Of a stretch of 7,200 nt of DNA, positions 1 through 6,721 are shown piece after piece. Source of the stretch: Pseudomonadota bacterium (GTDB lineage: Bacteria; Desulfobacterota; Desulfovibrionia; Desulfovibrionales; Desulfovibrionaceae); assembly GCA_023453335.1 (NCBI GenBank), contig JAEXTU010000318.1:1-7200 (forward strand). Direction: 5' to 3'. The notes beneath the pieces are model-generated. The model did no database searches. It was not told the DNA's origin and saw only the letters and a program-made list of their open reading frames with translations. A program made the position numbers and the translations under genes. Each line of letters starts with the position of its first letter. The first letter of the stretch is position 1.

Positions 1-980
<980 letters not shown>

Positions 981-984
981 GGCC

Positions 985-1536
985 CTACTCACCCCTCTTT
1001 ATTGTTTCCTTGATGTTCTGGAGCTGGGCCCGCAGGCTTGCATCCAGAATCTTGTCCCCAACCTTGAGCACGACGCCGCCCAGGATGGCGGGGTCGGTGG
1101 CGAACTCCAGCACCAGGTCCTTGCCGAGCTGGGCCTTGAGCTGGTCCTTGACCCGGGCCTGCTTGGCGTCGTCCAGGTCCACGGCGGTGAGGAGCTGGCC
1201 GCGGATCACGCCCTTGTGCTGGTCCAGGAGTACGCGGAAGTAAGCCTCGATCTCGGGCAGGGACCCCAGGCGGTTCTTGTCCGCCAGGAGGCTCACGAAG
1301 CTGACGGTGGTGGGATTGGGCCCGATCTTCTCCAGGATCTTCGCCGCCACCGCCTTCTTCTCCACGACCGAGAAGAGGGGGTTGGGGAAGATGCGCAGGA
1401 GCTGCGGGGCTGCCGCGATGGCCTCGGCGATGGCCGCCAGGTCCTGGCCGTACGCAGTGAGCTCAGCGTCTCCCTTCTCCAGCCCGATGGCGAAGAGAGC
1501 CTTGGCGTACCTGCGGGCTACAATGTTGGCAGTCAA
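985..1536 (-). CDS. atpH: ATP synthase F1 subunit delta (OSCP-like)
   Basis: AtpH is the 183-residue subunit that sits on top of F1 and ties it to the peripheral b/b' stalk, so that torque does not spin the head. The N-terminal ARRYAKALF (residues 7-15) is the family's opening motif. The C-terminal part DPAILGGVVLKVGDKILDASL, followed by LQNIKETI, is the conserved OSCP/delta signature. The length is normal. The start codon is TTG (1534-1536), not ATG. It is supported by the AAGGTGG ribosome site seven bases upstream and by the N-terminal length expected for the family. TTG overlaps the atpF stop as TTGA (1533-1536), which implies translational coupling. The stop is TAG at 985-987. Confidence 0.96.
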   Translation of the reverse strand: MTANIVARRYAKALFAIGLEKGDAELTAYGQDLAAIAEAIAAAPQLLRIFPNPLFSVVEKKAVAAKILEKIGPNPTTVSFVSLLADKNRLGSLPEIEAYFRVLLDQHKGVIRGQLLTAVDLDDAKQARVKDQLKAQLGKDLVLEFATDPAILGGVVLKVGDKILDASLRAQLQNIKETIKRGE

Positions 1537-2096
1537 TTGAGCACCACCTTTGTTAAGTATTTGTCGATGAGCTTGGCCTGCTCCTCAGGGGAGAGCTTCT
1601 CCTGGAGGATCTTCTCCGCGGCCTCGATCACCAACTCGGCGATCTCGGCGCGCAGTTCGCGCAGCTTGTACACGCCCTCCTGGGCGGCGCCGGTCTCGGC
1701 CTGGGCCCGGATCTTGGCGGCGTCCTGCTCGGCCTTGTCGATGATGGCGGCCTTGAGGGCCTCGCCCTGGGCGCGGTACTCGTCCAGGATCTTGGCCTTC
1801 TCGGCGGCCAGGCTGGCGATGGACTTCTCCACCTCGGCCAGCCGCGCCTCGGCCTTGGTCTTGCGCTCGTCCAGGTCGTGCAACTGGGTCTCGATCTGCT
1901 TGCGGCGGCCGCCGAAGAACGCCGCGATCTTCTTGGCCCCGAAATAGTAGAGCAGGCCGGCGAAGATCACGAAGTTGACCACCCGCAGGACGAAGTTCGT
2001 CCAGTTGAGGTGGTGCTCACCTCCGCCTTCGGAGGCCAGCGCCACCGTGGCGCAGAGCACCAGGGCGGCAGCCAGGATGAATGTCACTCTTTTCAA
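1533..2096 (-). CDS. atpF: ATP synthase Fo subunit b (with N-terminal leader; TTG start)
   Basis: This is the peripheral stalk subunit that anchors F1 to the membrane. I place the start at TTG 2094-2096, giving 187 residues. AAGGAGGG lies exactly seven bases upstream, whereas an ATG 13 codons further up (2135) has no comparable site and would make that ribosome site coding. The protein opens with a leader-like segment (MKRVTFILAAALVLCATVALA) with a possible signal peptidase site A19-L20-A21/S22. A hydrophilic stretch (EGGGEHH) follows, then a membrane segment at about 35-53 (FVLRVVNFVIFAGLLYYF). The rest is a long charged helix with coiled-coil character to about 170 (repeated E/K/A heptads), ending in KYLTKV. 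The extra leader makes it longer than the roughly 156-residue enteric b subunit and resembles b subunits of other deltaproteobacteria, where a leader precedes the true membrane helix. If it is not cleaved, the protein would be a two-helix hairpin; either way the C-terminal stalk ends up cytoplasmic. Confidence 0.93.
   Translation of the reverse strand: MKRVTFILAAALVLCATVALASEGGGEHHLNWTNFVLRVVNFVIFAGLLYYFGAKKIAAFFGGRRKQIETQLHDLDERKTKAEARLAEVEKSIASLAAEKAKILDEYRAQGEALKAAIIDKAEQDAAKIRAQAETGAAQEGVYKLRELRAEIAELVIEAAEKILQEKLSPEEQAKLIDKYLTKVVLN
1544..1550 (-). promoter_or_regulatory. Ribosome binding site fixing the TTG start of atpH
   Basis: On the minus strand AAGGTGG lies seven bases before the TTG at 1536, inside the last codons of atpF. 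No ATG in a sensible position competes with it, so this site decides the start. Confidence 0.7.
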
Positions 2097-2103
2097 GTCC
2101 GAG

Positions 2104-2111
2104 CCCTCCTT
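2104..2111 (-). promoter_or_regulatory. Strong ribosome binding site fixing the TTG start of atpF
   Basis: AAGGAGGG on the minus strand is a near-perfect Shine-Dalgarno seven bases from TTG at 2096. It rules out the longer ATG start at 2135 as the main initiation site. Confidence 0.8.
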
Positions 2112-2137
2112 ACCTGAAGACGGTTTTTGCCGCATAA

Positions 2138-2175
2138 GTCAAACCCGCTGCGACTGGCGCCGCGGCGGGTTTGAC
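2138..2175. other. Perfect 11-bp inverted repeat / stem-loop between the two b-subunit genes
   Basis: The arms are GTCAAACCCGC (2138-2148) and GCGGGTTTGAC (2165-2175), perfectly complementary. On the plus strand the stem extends inward by a T.G pair and three more pairs, leaving an 8-base loop (2153-2160). On the plus strand it is followed directly by GTTTTT (2176-2181), the layout of an intrinsic terminator pointing against the operon. On the minus (coding) strand the hairpin is followed by TTATGCGG, with no U-tract, so it is unlikely to stop operon transcription. It could protect or process the mRNA between b' and b, or end antisense transcripts. The structure is seen directly; the function is inference. 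Confidence 0.7.
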
Positions 2176-2189
2176 GTTTTTCGCTGCCT

Positions 2190-2606
2190 CTAGGCGAGGA
2201 TCTTGTCCGCAACTTTCTGGGCCAGGGAGCCGACCTGGGCCTTGAGCCCATCGCGAGCCGCGCCGGCCTCCTTGGCCGCCCGGTCCTTGGCGTCGGCAAG
2301 GGTCGCCGCGGCCGCGGCCCCGGCGGCCTCCACGATCTCCTTCTCCTTGGCCACGCCCTGCTCGCGCAGCGCGTTGCGGGCGTCGGCGCCGGCGGCGCGG
2401 GCCTCGTCCAAGGCCTTCGAGTAGCCGGCCAGCTTCTCCTCGGCCCGAGCCGTGAAGTCCTCCGCGCCGGCCAGCAGCCCGGACATCTTTTCCGCCCGCT
2501 TGCGGATGATTTCACGAACCGGGCGAATGAGGATGAAGTTCAGCACCACAAGGGTGAGAACGAAGTTGATGAACTGGATTATGACCGAGGAGTCCAGATC
2601 AATCAT
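2190..2606 (-). CDS. atpF': ATP synthase Fo subunit b' (second b-type peripheral stalk subunit)
   Basis: This 138-residue b-family subunit opens the ATP synthase operon. It has one N-terminal membrane helix at about residues 7-28 (VIIQFINFVLTLVVLNFIL), then the basic RPVREIIRKRAEK boundary. A long Ala/Glu/Lys-rich amphipathic helix follows to the end, with coiled-coil character. It has no leader peptide, unlike the following atpF product. Two unlike b genes in tandem imply a b/b' heterodimeric stalk, as in photosynthetic bacteria, chloroplasts and many deltaproteobacteria. The start is ATG 2604-2606, with GAGG six bases upstream; the stop is TAG 2190-2192. It is the first gene after the candidate promoter, and no a- or c-subunit gene lies between. 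Which of the two b genes should be called b' is a naming convention. Confidence 0.92.
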   Translation of the reverse strand: MIDLDSSVIIQFINFVLTLVVLNFILIRPVREIIRKRAEKMSGLLAGAEDFTARAEEKLAGYSKALDEARAAGADARNALREQGVAKEKEIVEAAGAAAAATLADAKDRAAKEAGAARDGLKAQVGSLAQKVADKILA

Positions 2607-2651
2607 TGTCGGCCTCGCGGAGGTTGTGAATTAAGGTGCAAAGTCAAAGGG

Positions 2652-2680
2652 CCTTTAGCCGATTTGAAAAGTCCTGTCAA
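2652..2680 (-). promoter_or_regulatory. Candidate sigma70-type promoter of the ATP synthase operon
   Basis: On the minus strand a consensus -35 TTGACA (2675-2680) is followed by a 17-base spacer and a -10-like TAAAGG (2652-2657, 3 of 6 matches to TATAAT). It sits in the only sizeable gap before the atp genes. Transcription would start near 2645, leaving about 40 bases of leader before the atpF' ATG. The -35 and spacing are strong and the -10 is weak. Confidence 0.6.
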
Positions 2681-2688
2681 AACCTTTT

Positions 2689-2731
2689 TTCCGCGGGCCA
2701 CGCCTGGCACGATCCAGCCAACCCTGCGGAA
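2689..2731 (-). terminator. GC-rich imperfect hairpin after the bactofilin gene (possible terminator)
   Basis: Outer arms TTCCGC (2726-2731 on the minus strand) and GCGGAA (2689-2694), plus GGG/CCC just inside, enclose a smaller TGGC/GCCA stem (2705-2708 with 2717-2720). In the transcript the hairpin is followed by AAAAGG and then only UUUU (2679-2682), so it is not a textbook intrinsic terminator. Its place right after the bactofilin stop and just before the atp promoter fits a 3' end, possibly aided by Rho. Confidence 0.35.
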
Positions 2732-2740
2732 TTCTTGCCT

Positions 2741-3196
2741 TCAATTGTCCTCGGCCGGCTTGGAATCAGCCGTTCCCGGGGTGGCGGAACCGGGCATGGA
2801 ATAGGCCGGAAAGCGGGCAGGAGCGGGGGCGGCGGCCGGCTTGTCCTTGGCCTTGGCCTTGTCCGCGCCCTTGGTGCCCATGGTGATCTGGCCCTCGATG
2901 ACCGCGCCCTCCTCGATGACCAGCACCGGGGTGCGCAGGCTGCCCACCAGGTTGGCGGTCTTGTGCAGCACCACCTTTTCCGAGGCGGTGATCTCGCCCT
3001 CCACGTGGCCGCTGATGACCATCTGGCCCACCCGGACCTGGCCCTCCACGTTGGCCTCCTTGCCGATCACCAGGGTGCCCGCGGACTCCACCTCGCCCTT
3101 GAAGGTCCCGTCTATGCGCACCGAGCCGGTGAAGTGCAGCTTGCCCTGGTAGGAGGTGCCTGCGCCGAGGAAGGCATTGATCTCGTCCTTGCCCAT
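2741..3196 (-). CDS. Bactofilin family cytoskeletal protein
   Basis: Bactofilins are small cytoplasmic proteins that polymerise without nucleotide into filaments. They position wall-synthesis or other machinery. The 151-residue product has a short N-terminal stretch (MGKDEINAFLGAGTSYQG), then a core at about residues 12-107. The core is made of short beta-strand turns with recurring Gly (FTGSVRIDGTFKGEVES, TLVIGKEANVEGQVRVG, VISGHVEGEITA, VLVIEEGAVIEGQI), the beta-helix pattern of the DUF583/bactofilin family. The tail at 108-151 is low-complexity Lys/Pro/Ala and probably disordered. The start is ATG 3194-3196, chosen because AAGGAG lies six bases upstream. A longer in-frame version from 3283 would add 29 residues with no family character. 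It lies 108 bases after rodA at the end of the rod-shape operon, which suggests a link to the elongation machinery. Confidence 0.88.
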   Translation of the reverse strand: MGKDEINAFLGAGTSYQGKLHFTGSVRIDGTFKGEVESAGTLVIGKEANVEGQVRVGQMVISGHVEGEITASEKVVLHKTANLVGSLRTPVLVIEEGAVIEGQITMGTKGADKAKAKDKPAAAPAPARFPAYSMPGSATPGTADSKPAEDN

Positions 3197-3202
3197 GGAG
3201 AA

Positions 3203-3208
3203 CTCCTT
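3203..3208 (-). promoter_or_regulatory. Ribosome binding site fixing the bactofilin start
   Basis: AAGGAG on the minus strand, six bases before the ATG at 3196, supports the 151-residue protein over an upstream start at 3283. Confidence 0.75.
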
Positions 3209-3220
3209 GCTGCTCTGGGA

Positions 3221-3235
3221 GCGGCCCTCGGCCGC
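3221..3235. repeat. Small perfect palindromic hairpin in the bactofilin leader
   Basis: GCGGCC and GGCCGC (6-bp arms, 3-base loop) form a perfect stem 12 bases upstream of the bactofilin ribosome site. No T-run follows on either strand, so it is not an intrinsic terminator. It could affect mRNA stability or translation, or simply reflect high GC. Confidence 0.4.
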
Positions 3236-3256
3236 GCCCGTCCTGGGGCCACGGGT

Positions 3257-3285
3257 GGCATACCAGCGAAACCCGAGCATCACAA
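3257..3285 (-). promoter_or_regulatory. Possible internal promoter for the bactofilin gene
   Basis: In the 108-base rodA-bactofilin gap, TTGTGA (3280-3285, 4 of 6 to consensus) is 17 bases from TATGCC (3257-3262). TGG stands just before the -10, giving an extended -10 (TGnTAT). The individual matches are modest, so this is a candidate only. Confidence 0.3.
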
Positions 3286-3304
3286 CCTGCCGTTCATCCC
3301 GCGC

Positions 3305-4420
3305 CTAGGACTGCTTGAACACGAACCGGCGCATAGACACGTTCATGACCAGGCCGATGAGGCAGAAGTTCACCAGGGTGGCGCTGCCCCCGTAGCTGAT
3401 GAACGGGAGGGGGATGCCGACCACGGGCATGAGTCCCAGGACCATGCCCATGTTGATGAGGATCTGCCAGAAGAAATAGAAGAACACCCCTGCGGCCAGG
3501 AACGACCCGAAACGGTCCTTGGCGTCCTGGGCGGCAAGAAAGAGATGGTACAAAAACAGGCAGAAGATGGAAAGCAGAATGATGCACCCGAAAAAGCCCC
3601 ATTCCTCGCCGAAAACCGCCACCGCGAAGTCAGTGTGCTTTTCCGGCAGGAAGCGGAGCTGGCTCTGGGTGCCGCCCAAAAAGCCCTTGCCCCAGACCTC
3701 GCCCGAGCCGATGGCGATCTGGGACTGGATGATGTGGTAGCCCTTGCCCCGGGGGTCCACGCTGGGGTCGATGAAGGTCAGGATGCGCTGCTTCTGGTAG
3801 TCGTGCAGGAAATGCCAGCCCAGGGGCATCAGGCACGGCACCAGGATGAGCACCAGCCGCAATACCGGCCAGCGCACTCCCCGGTAGAGGATGATCCCGC
3901 CGAGCAGGGCCAGCACCGAAAGGGCCGAGCCCAGGTCCGGCTGGAGCACGATGAGCGCAGCCGGGATCATGCCCACCCCTATCACCAGGAACAGGGGCAC
4001 CCAGTCCAGGGGCCGCTGCCCCCGCGACAGGAGCTTGGCCCCCATGAGCAGGATGGATATCTTGGCCATCTCGCTGGCCTGGAAGTTCATGACCCCCAGG
4101 TCCAGCCAGCGCCGCGCGCCGTAGATGACCTTGCCGAAGAGCAGGGTGGACACCAGGAGCACGATGGTGAGGATGAACAGGGGCCAAGCCACCACCTGGA
4201 GGTGGCGGTAGTCGAAGACCATGAACGCGGCCATGCCGAAGAGACCCATGGCCCCCCAGATGAGCTGCTTCTGGTAGAAGGGGTTCACGGACAGCCCGTC
4301 CTCCAGGCGGAAGGCGCTGGCCGAATAGAGGTTGAGCACCCCCACCGCAAAGAGCAGGAAGGTCAGGCCCAGGAGAGCCCAGTTGAAATGGAACAGCACC
4401 CGACGGTCAAAGGGGCTCAT
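3305..4420 (-). CDS. rodA: Peptidoglycan glycosyltransferase RodA (SEDS family)
   Basis: RodA polymerises glycan strands from lipid II during cell elongation, in complex with PBP2. The 371-residue protein is a multi-pass membrane protein of normal family length. Seen motifs include GARRWLDLG (101-109), FQASE (113-117; most family members have FQPSE), QPDLGSA (160-166), GKGFLGGTQSQLRFLPEKHTDF and LPFISYGGSA (338-347). Asp264 in EKHTDF is at the position of the essential SEDS aspartate. The start ATG (4418-4420) overlaps the mrdA stop as ATGA, with GGAGAAGG just upstream, so translation is probably coupled to that of its partner PBP2. FtsW is the related alternative, but pairing with PBP2 and MreCD makes RodA the better call. 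Confidence 0.96.
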   Translation of the reverse strand: MSPFDRRVLFHFNWALLGLTFLLFAVGVLNLYSASAFRLEDGLSVNPFYQKQLIWGAMGLFGMAAFMVFDYRHLQVVAWPLFILTIVLLVSTLLFGKVIYGARRWLDLGVMNFQASEMAKISILLMGAKLLSRGQRPLDWVPLFLVIGVGMIPAALIVLQPDLGSALSVLALLGGIILYRGVRWPVLRLVLILVPCLMPLGWHFLHDYQKQRILTFIDPSVDPRGKGYHIIQSQIAIGSGEVWGKGFLGGTQSQLRFLPEKHTDFAVAVFGEEWGFFGCIILLSIFCLFLYHLFLAAQDAKDRFGSFLAAGVFFYFFWQILINMGMVLGLMPVVGIPLPFISYGGSATLVNFCLIGLVMNVSMRRFVFKQS

Positions 4421-6207
4421 GAGGCCTTCTCCGAGAAAAGGTAGTCGTACACCGCCTTGACCACCGGGCCTGCGGTGGAGCCGCCGTGGCCGCCGTGCTC
4501 CACCATGCAGACCACCACATAGGAGCGATCGGCCTTCTGGCCGAAGGTGGCGATCCAGGCGTGGTCACGCTCCCAGTACTCCATCTCCTCGGTCTTGCGC
4601 CGCCTCTCGGCCTCCGAGGCCTTGAGCCGGACCACCTGGGCCGTGCCGGTCTTGCCCCCGATGCGGGCGTCCTTGCGGATGAGCACCCGGGCGGTGCCCT
4701 CCTGCACGGTCTGCACCATGGCGTCCAGGATCATGTCCCGCTGCTTGTCGGTGAGGGGCAGGCGCTCCTGCACCGCGGGGTCGTCGTTCACGGTCAGGGA
4801 GGGCTTGATGAGGTCACCGCCGTTGACCAGGGCGGACACGAACCGGGCCACCTGGATGGGGGTGACCTGGTCGTAGCCCTGGCCGATGGCCATGTTCAGG
4901 TTCTCGCCCGGGTACCAGTTCTCGCCCATGCGCTTGCGCTTCCACTCCCGGGAGGGGATGAGCCCGGGCTTCTCGTGGGGCAGGTCGATGCCGGTGACCT
5001 CGGAAAAGCCGCACCCCTTGGCGAAGGTGTGCATGCGGTCCACGCCCAGCCGGTCGCCCATCGAGTAGAAGTACACGTCGCAGGATTGGACCAGGCCGCG
5101 CATGAAGTCCACGGAGCCGTGGCCCTCCTTCTTCCAGCAGCGGAAGACCCGGGTGCCGAAATTATAGGCCCCGTTGCAGAACACGCCGTCCTTGGGGCTC
5201 ACCCCGTAGTGCAGGGCCGCGCCGCCCACCACCAGCTTGAACACCGAACCCGGCGGGTAGGCGCTCTGGATGGGCCGGTTCTGCATGGGGTGCATGGGGT
5301 CGTCGCGCAGCTCGGCCCACTGCTTGCCGGACAGGCCCAGCACGAACTGGTTGTTGTCAAAGGAGGGCTGGCTCACATAGGCCAGGATGCGGCCGGTGGC
5401 CGGGTCCATGACCAGGAGCGAGCCGGCCTGGCCGTCCAGCAGGTGGAAGCAGTGCTCCTGCAGGGCCAGGTCGATGGACAGGGTGAGGTTCTCCCCGGCG
5501 CCTGGCGGGGTGACCACCTCCTCGCCCAGGCGGCGGCCGGTGGCGTCCACCTCCAGGTTCGCCACGCCCTTGGTCCCGCGCAGGCGGTTCTCCAGGACCA
5601 GTTCCATGCCGTTCTTGCCCACCAGGTCGCCCATGGCCAGGCCGGAGTCGCGCTCCAGTTCCTCCTCGCTCACCTCGGCCACGTAGCCCAGCACGTGGGC
5701 CATCAGGGCCCCCTGCGGGTAGTAGCGCTTGGGCCGGACCACGATCTCCAGCCCGGGCCAGAACAGGGTGTTGGCCTCGATGCGGGCCAGGAGGTCGAAG
5801 GGCAGGTCCTGCACCAGGATGAGGGGCTCGAAGGGCTTGATCCGCTTGCGCAGGTGCTCCACCCGCTGCACCAGGTCCGCGGTGGGGATCCCGGTCCAGG
5901 CGCTGACCTGGGCCAGGGTGGCCTTCATGTTCTTCACGTCCTCGCGCACTAGGCCCAGGGCGTAGGCCGGCTCGTTCACCGCCACCAGCCGGCCCTCCCG
6001 GTCGCGGATCAGCCCGCGCGGGGCGTAGATGGCCTCCCGCCGCAGCTGGTTGTCCCGGGCCTTCTGGGCGAACTCCTCGCCGCGGTGGATCTGCAAATAC
6101 CACAGGCGCAAGGCGAACAGGGCGAAGAGCCCCAGCACCAGGCACTGGAGCAGGACGAGGCCGCTGCGCGGCGGTAGCTGGCCTTCAGGCTCGAGGTTCG
6201 TCGTCAT
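4417..6207 (-). CDS. mrdA: Penicillin-binding protein 2 (class B elongation transpeptidase)
   Basis: This is the D,D-transpeptidase that cross-links peptidoglycan made by RodA. The 596-residue protein has a short cytoplasmic N-terminus and one membrane helix at about 16-35 (GLVLLQCLVLGLFALFALRL). The pedestal/dimerisation region follows, including YAPRGLIRDREGRLVAVN (61-78) and the YYPQGALMAHVLGYVAEVS segment. The transpeptidase domain has catalytic S321-V-F-K324, the second motif S375-C-D377 (the SxD form typical of PBP2) and K519-T-G521. Residues C344, C357, H363 and C376 line up with a zinc site described in PBP2 of gammaproteobacteria. The ATG is at 6205-6207, inside the end of mreD (23-base overlap). 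No clear ribosome site is seen, so expression may depend on coupling to mreD translation. Confidence 0.97.
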   Translation of the reverse strand: MTTNLEPEGQLPPRSGLVLLQCLVLGLFALFALRLWYLQIHRGEEFAQKARDNQLRREAIYAPRGLIRDREGRLVAVNEPAYALGLVREDVKNMKATLAQVSAWTGIPTADLVQRVEHLRKRIKPFEPLILVQDLPFDLLARIEANTLFWPGLEIVVRPKRYYPQGALMAHVLGYVAEVSEEELERDSGLAMGDLVGKNGMELVLENRLRGTKGVANLEVDATGRRLGEEVVTPPGAGENLTLSIDLALQEHCFHLLDGQAGSLLVMDPATGRILAYVSQPSFDNNQFVLGLSGKQWAELRDDPMHPMQNRPIQSAYPPGSVFKLVVGGAALHYGVSPKDGVFCNGAYNFGTRVFRCWKKEGHGSVDFMRGLVQSCDVYFYSMGDRLGVDRMHTFAKGCGFSEVTGIDLPHEKPGLIPSREWKRKRMGENWYPGENLNMAIGQGYDQVTPIQVARFVSALVNGGDLIKPSLTVNDDPAVQERLPLTDKQRDMILDAMVQTVQEGTARVLIRKDARIGGKTGTAQVVRLKASEAERRRKTEEMEYWERDHAWIATFGQKADRSYVVVCMVEHGGHGGSTAGPVVKAVYDYLFSEKAS

Positions 6208-6703
6208 GGCGCACGTTGCGTTTGTAGAGCGCGAAGAGCACGCCCCACTCCAGGGTGAACAGCACCGCCTGCAGGGTGCATTCCGCGGCCAGCCGGCCCT
6301 GGTCCGGGACCATGTCCTGCAGGCTGGCCATCATCCGCACCAGGACGAAGCGCCACACCCCCAGGAAGGCGCCGATGATGAAGATGAACAGGAAGTTGCG
6401 CGACTCGAACAGCCAGCGCCCCACCAGGTACACGACCAGGAGCCCGGCGTACCAGAGGATGAGCGAACCGAAGGCCAGGGAGCCCACGCCCTCCTGCAGC
6501 ACGATGAACAGCCCGGCCAGCCAGACGGTGGCCGAAACCCGGCGCTGCTGCAGGCACACGACGAGGGCCGGGGCGAAGAAGTCCACCCCGGGCAGGAAGC
6601 GCTGCGCCCAGATCCCGATCAGGACGAAGCCGATCCAGAACAGGGTGGGGTGGACGTTGCGGCCGGCCAGGCCGTAGGCGGTGTAGGTGGGGGCGTTGGG
6701 CAC
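6185..6703 (-). CDS. mreD: Rod shape-determining protein MreD (GTG start)
   Basis: This is a 172-residue integral membrane protein with about five hydrophobic segments: roughly FWIGFVLIGIWA, FFAPALVVCL, a long stretch WLAGLFIVLQ to VYLVGRW, FLFIFIIGAFLGVW and LQAVLFTLEWGVLFAL. A short basic/acidic cytoplasmic tail ends it. MreD sequences are poorly conserved, so the call rests mainly on topology, length and its place between mreC and mrdA. It belongs to the MreBCD-RodA-PBP2 elongation complex, where it is thought to balance MreC activation of PBP2. The start is GTG (6701-6703) with GGAG six bases upstream (6710-6713), 18 bases after the mreC stop. Its 3' end overlaps the start of mrdA by 23 bases. 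Confidence 0.88.
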   Translation of the reverse strand: MPNAPTYTAYGLAGRNVHPTLFWIGFVLIGIWAQRFLPGVDFFAPALVVCLQQRRVSATVWLAGLFIVLQEGVGSLAFGSLILWYAGLLVVYLVGRWLFESRNFLFIFIIGAFLGVWRFVLVRMMASLQDMVPDQGRLAAECTLQAVLFTLEWGVLFALYKRNVRHDDEPRA

Positions 6704-6721
6704 GGCGCGCTCCGGCTCCGC

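Noticed and set aside
2097..2135. Longer atpF with 13 extra N-terminal residues starting at ATG 2135
   Set aside because: The strong AAGGAGGG would then lie inside the coding region, and the added residues lack family character. TTG at 2096 has ideal spacing.
2138..2181. Intrinsic terminator ending the ATP synthase transcript after atpF'
   Set aside because: In the coding direction the hairpin is followed by TTATGCGG, not a U-tract, and the essential atpF, atpH and atpA genes follow on the same strand.
3197..3283. Longer bactofilin starting at 3283
   Set aside because: The extra 29 residues do not resemble bactofilin. AAGGAG six bases before ATG 3196 marks the real start.
2636..4444. 602-codon open frame on the plus strand, opposite bactofilin, rodA and the intergenic region
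   Set aside because: It is rich in His, Gly, Glu and Gln in the pattern produced by reading the antisense of GC-rich codons. It has no recognisable domain and covers two well-supported genes and a promoter region.
4486..5952. 488-codon open frame on the plus strand opposite mrdA
   Set aside because: It is an antisense shadow of PBP2, with low-complexity His/Gly/Val/Leu composition. The minus strand has all three transpeptidase motifs.
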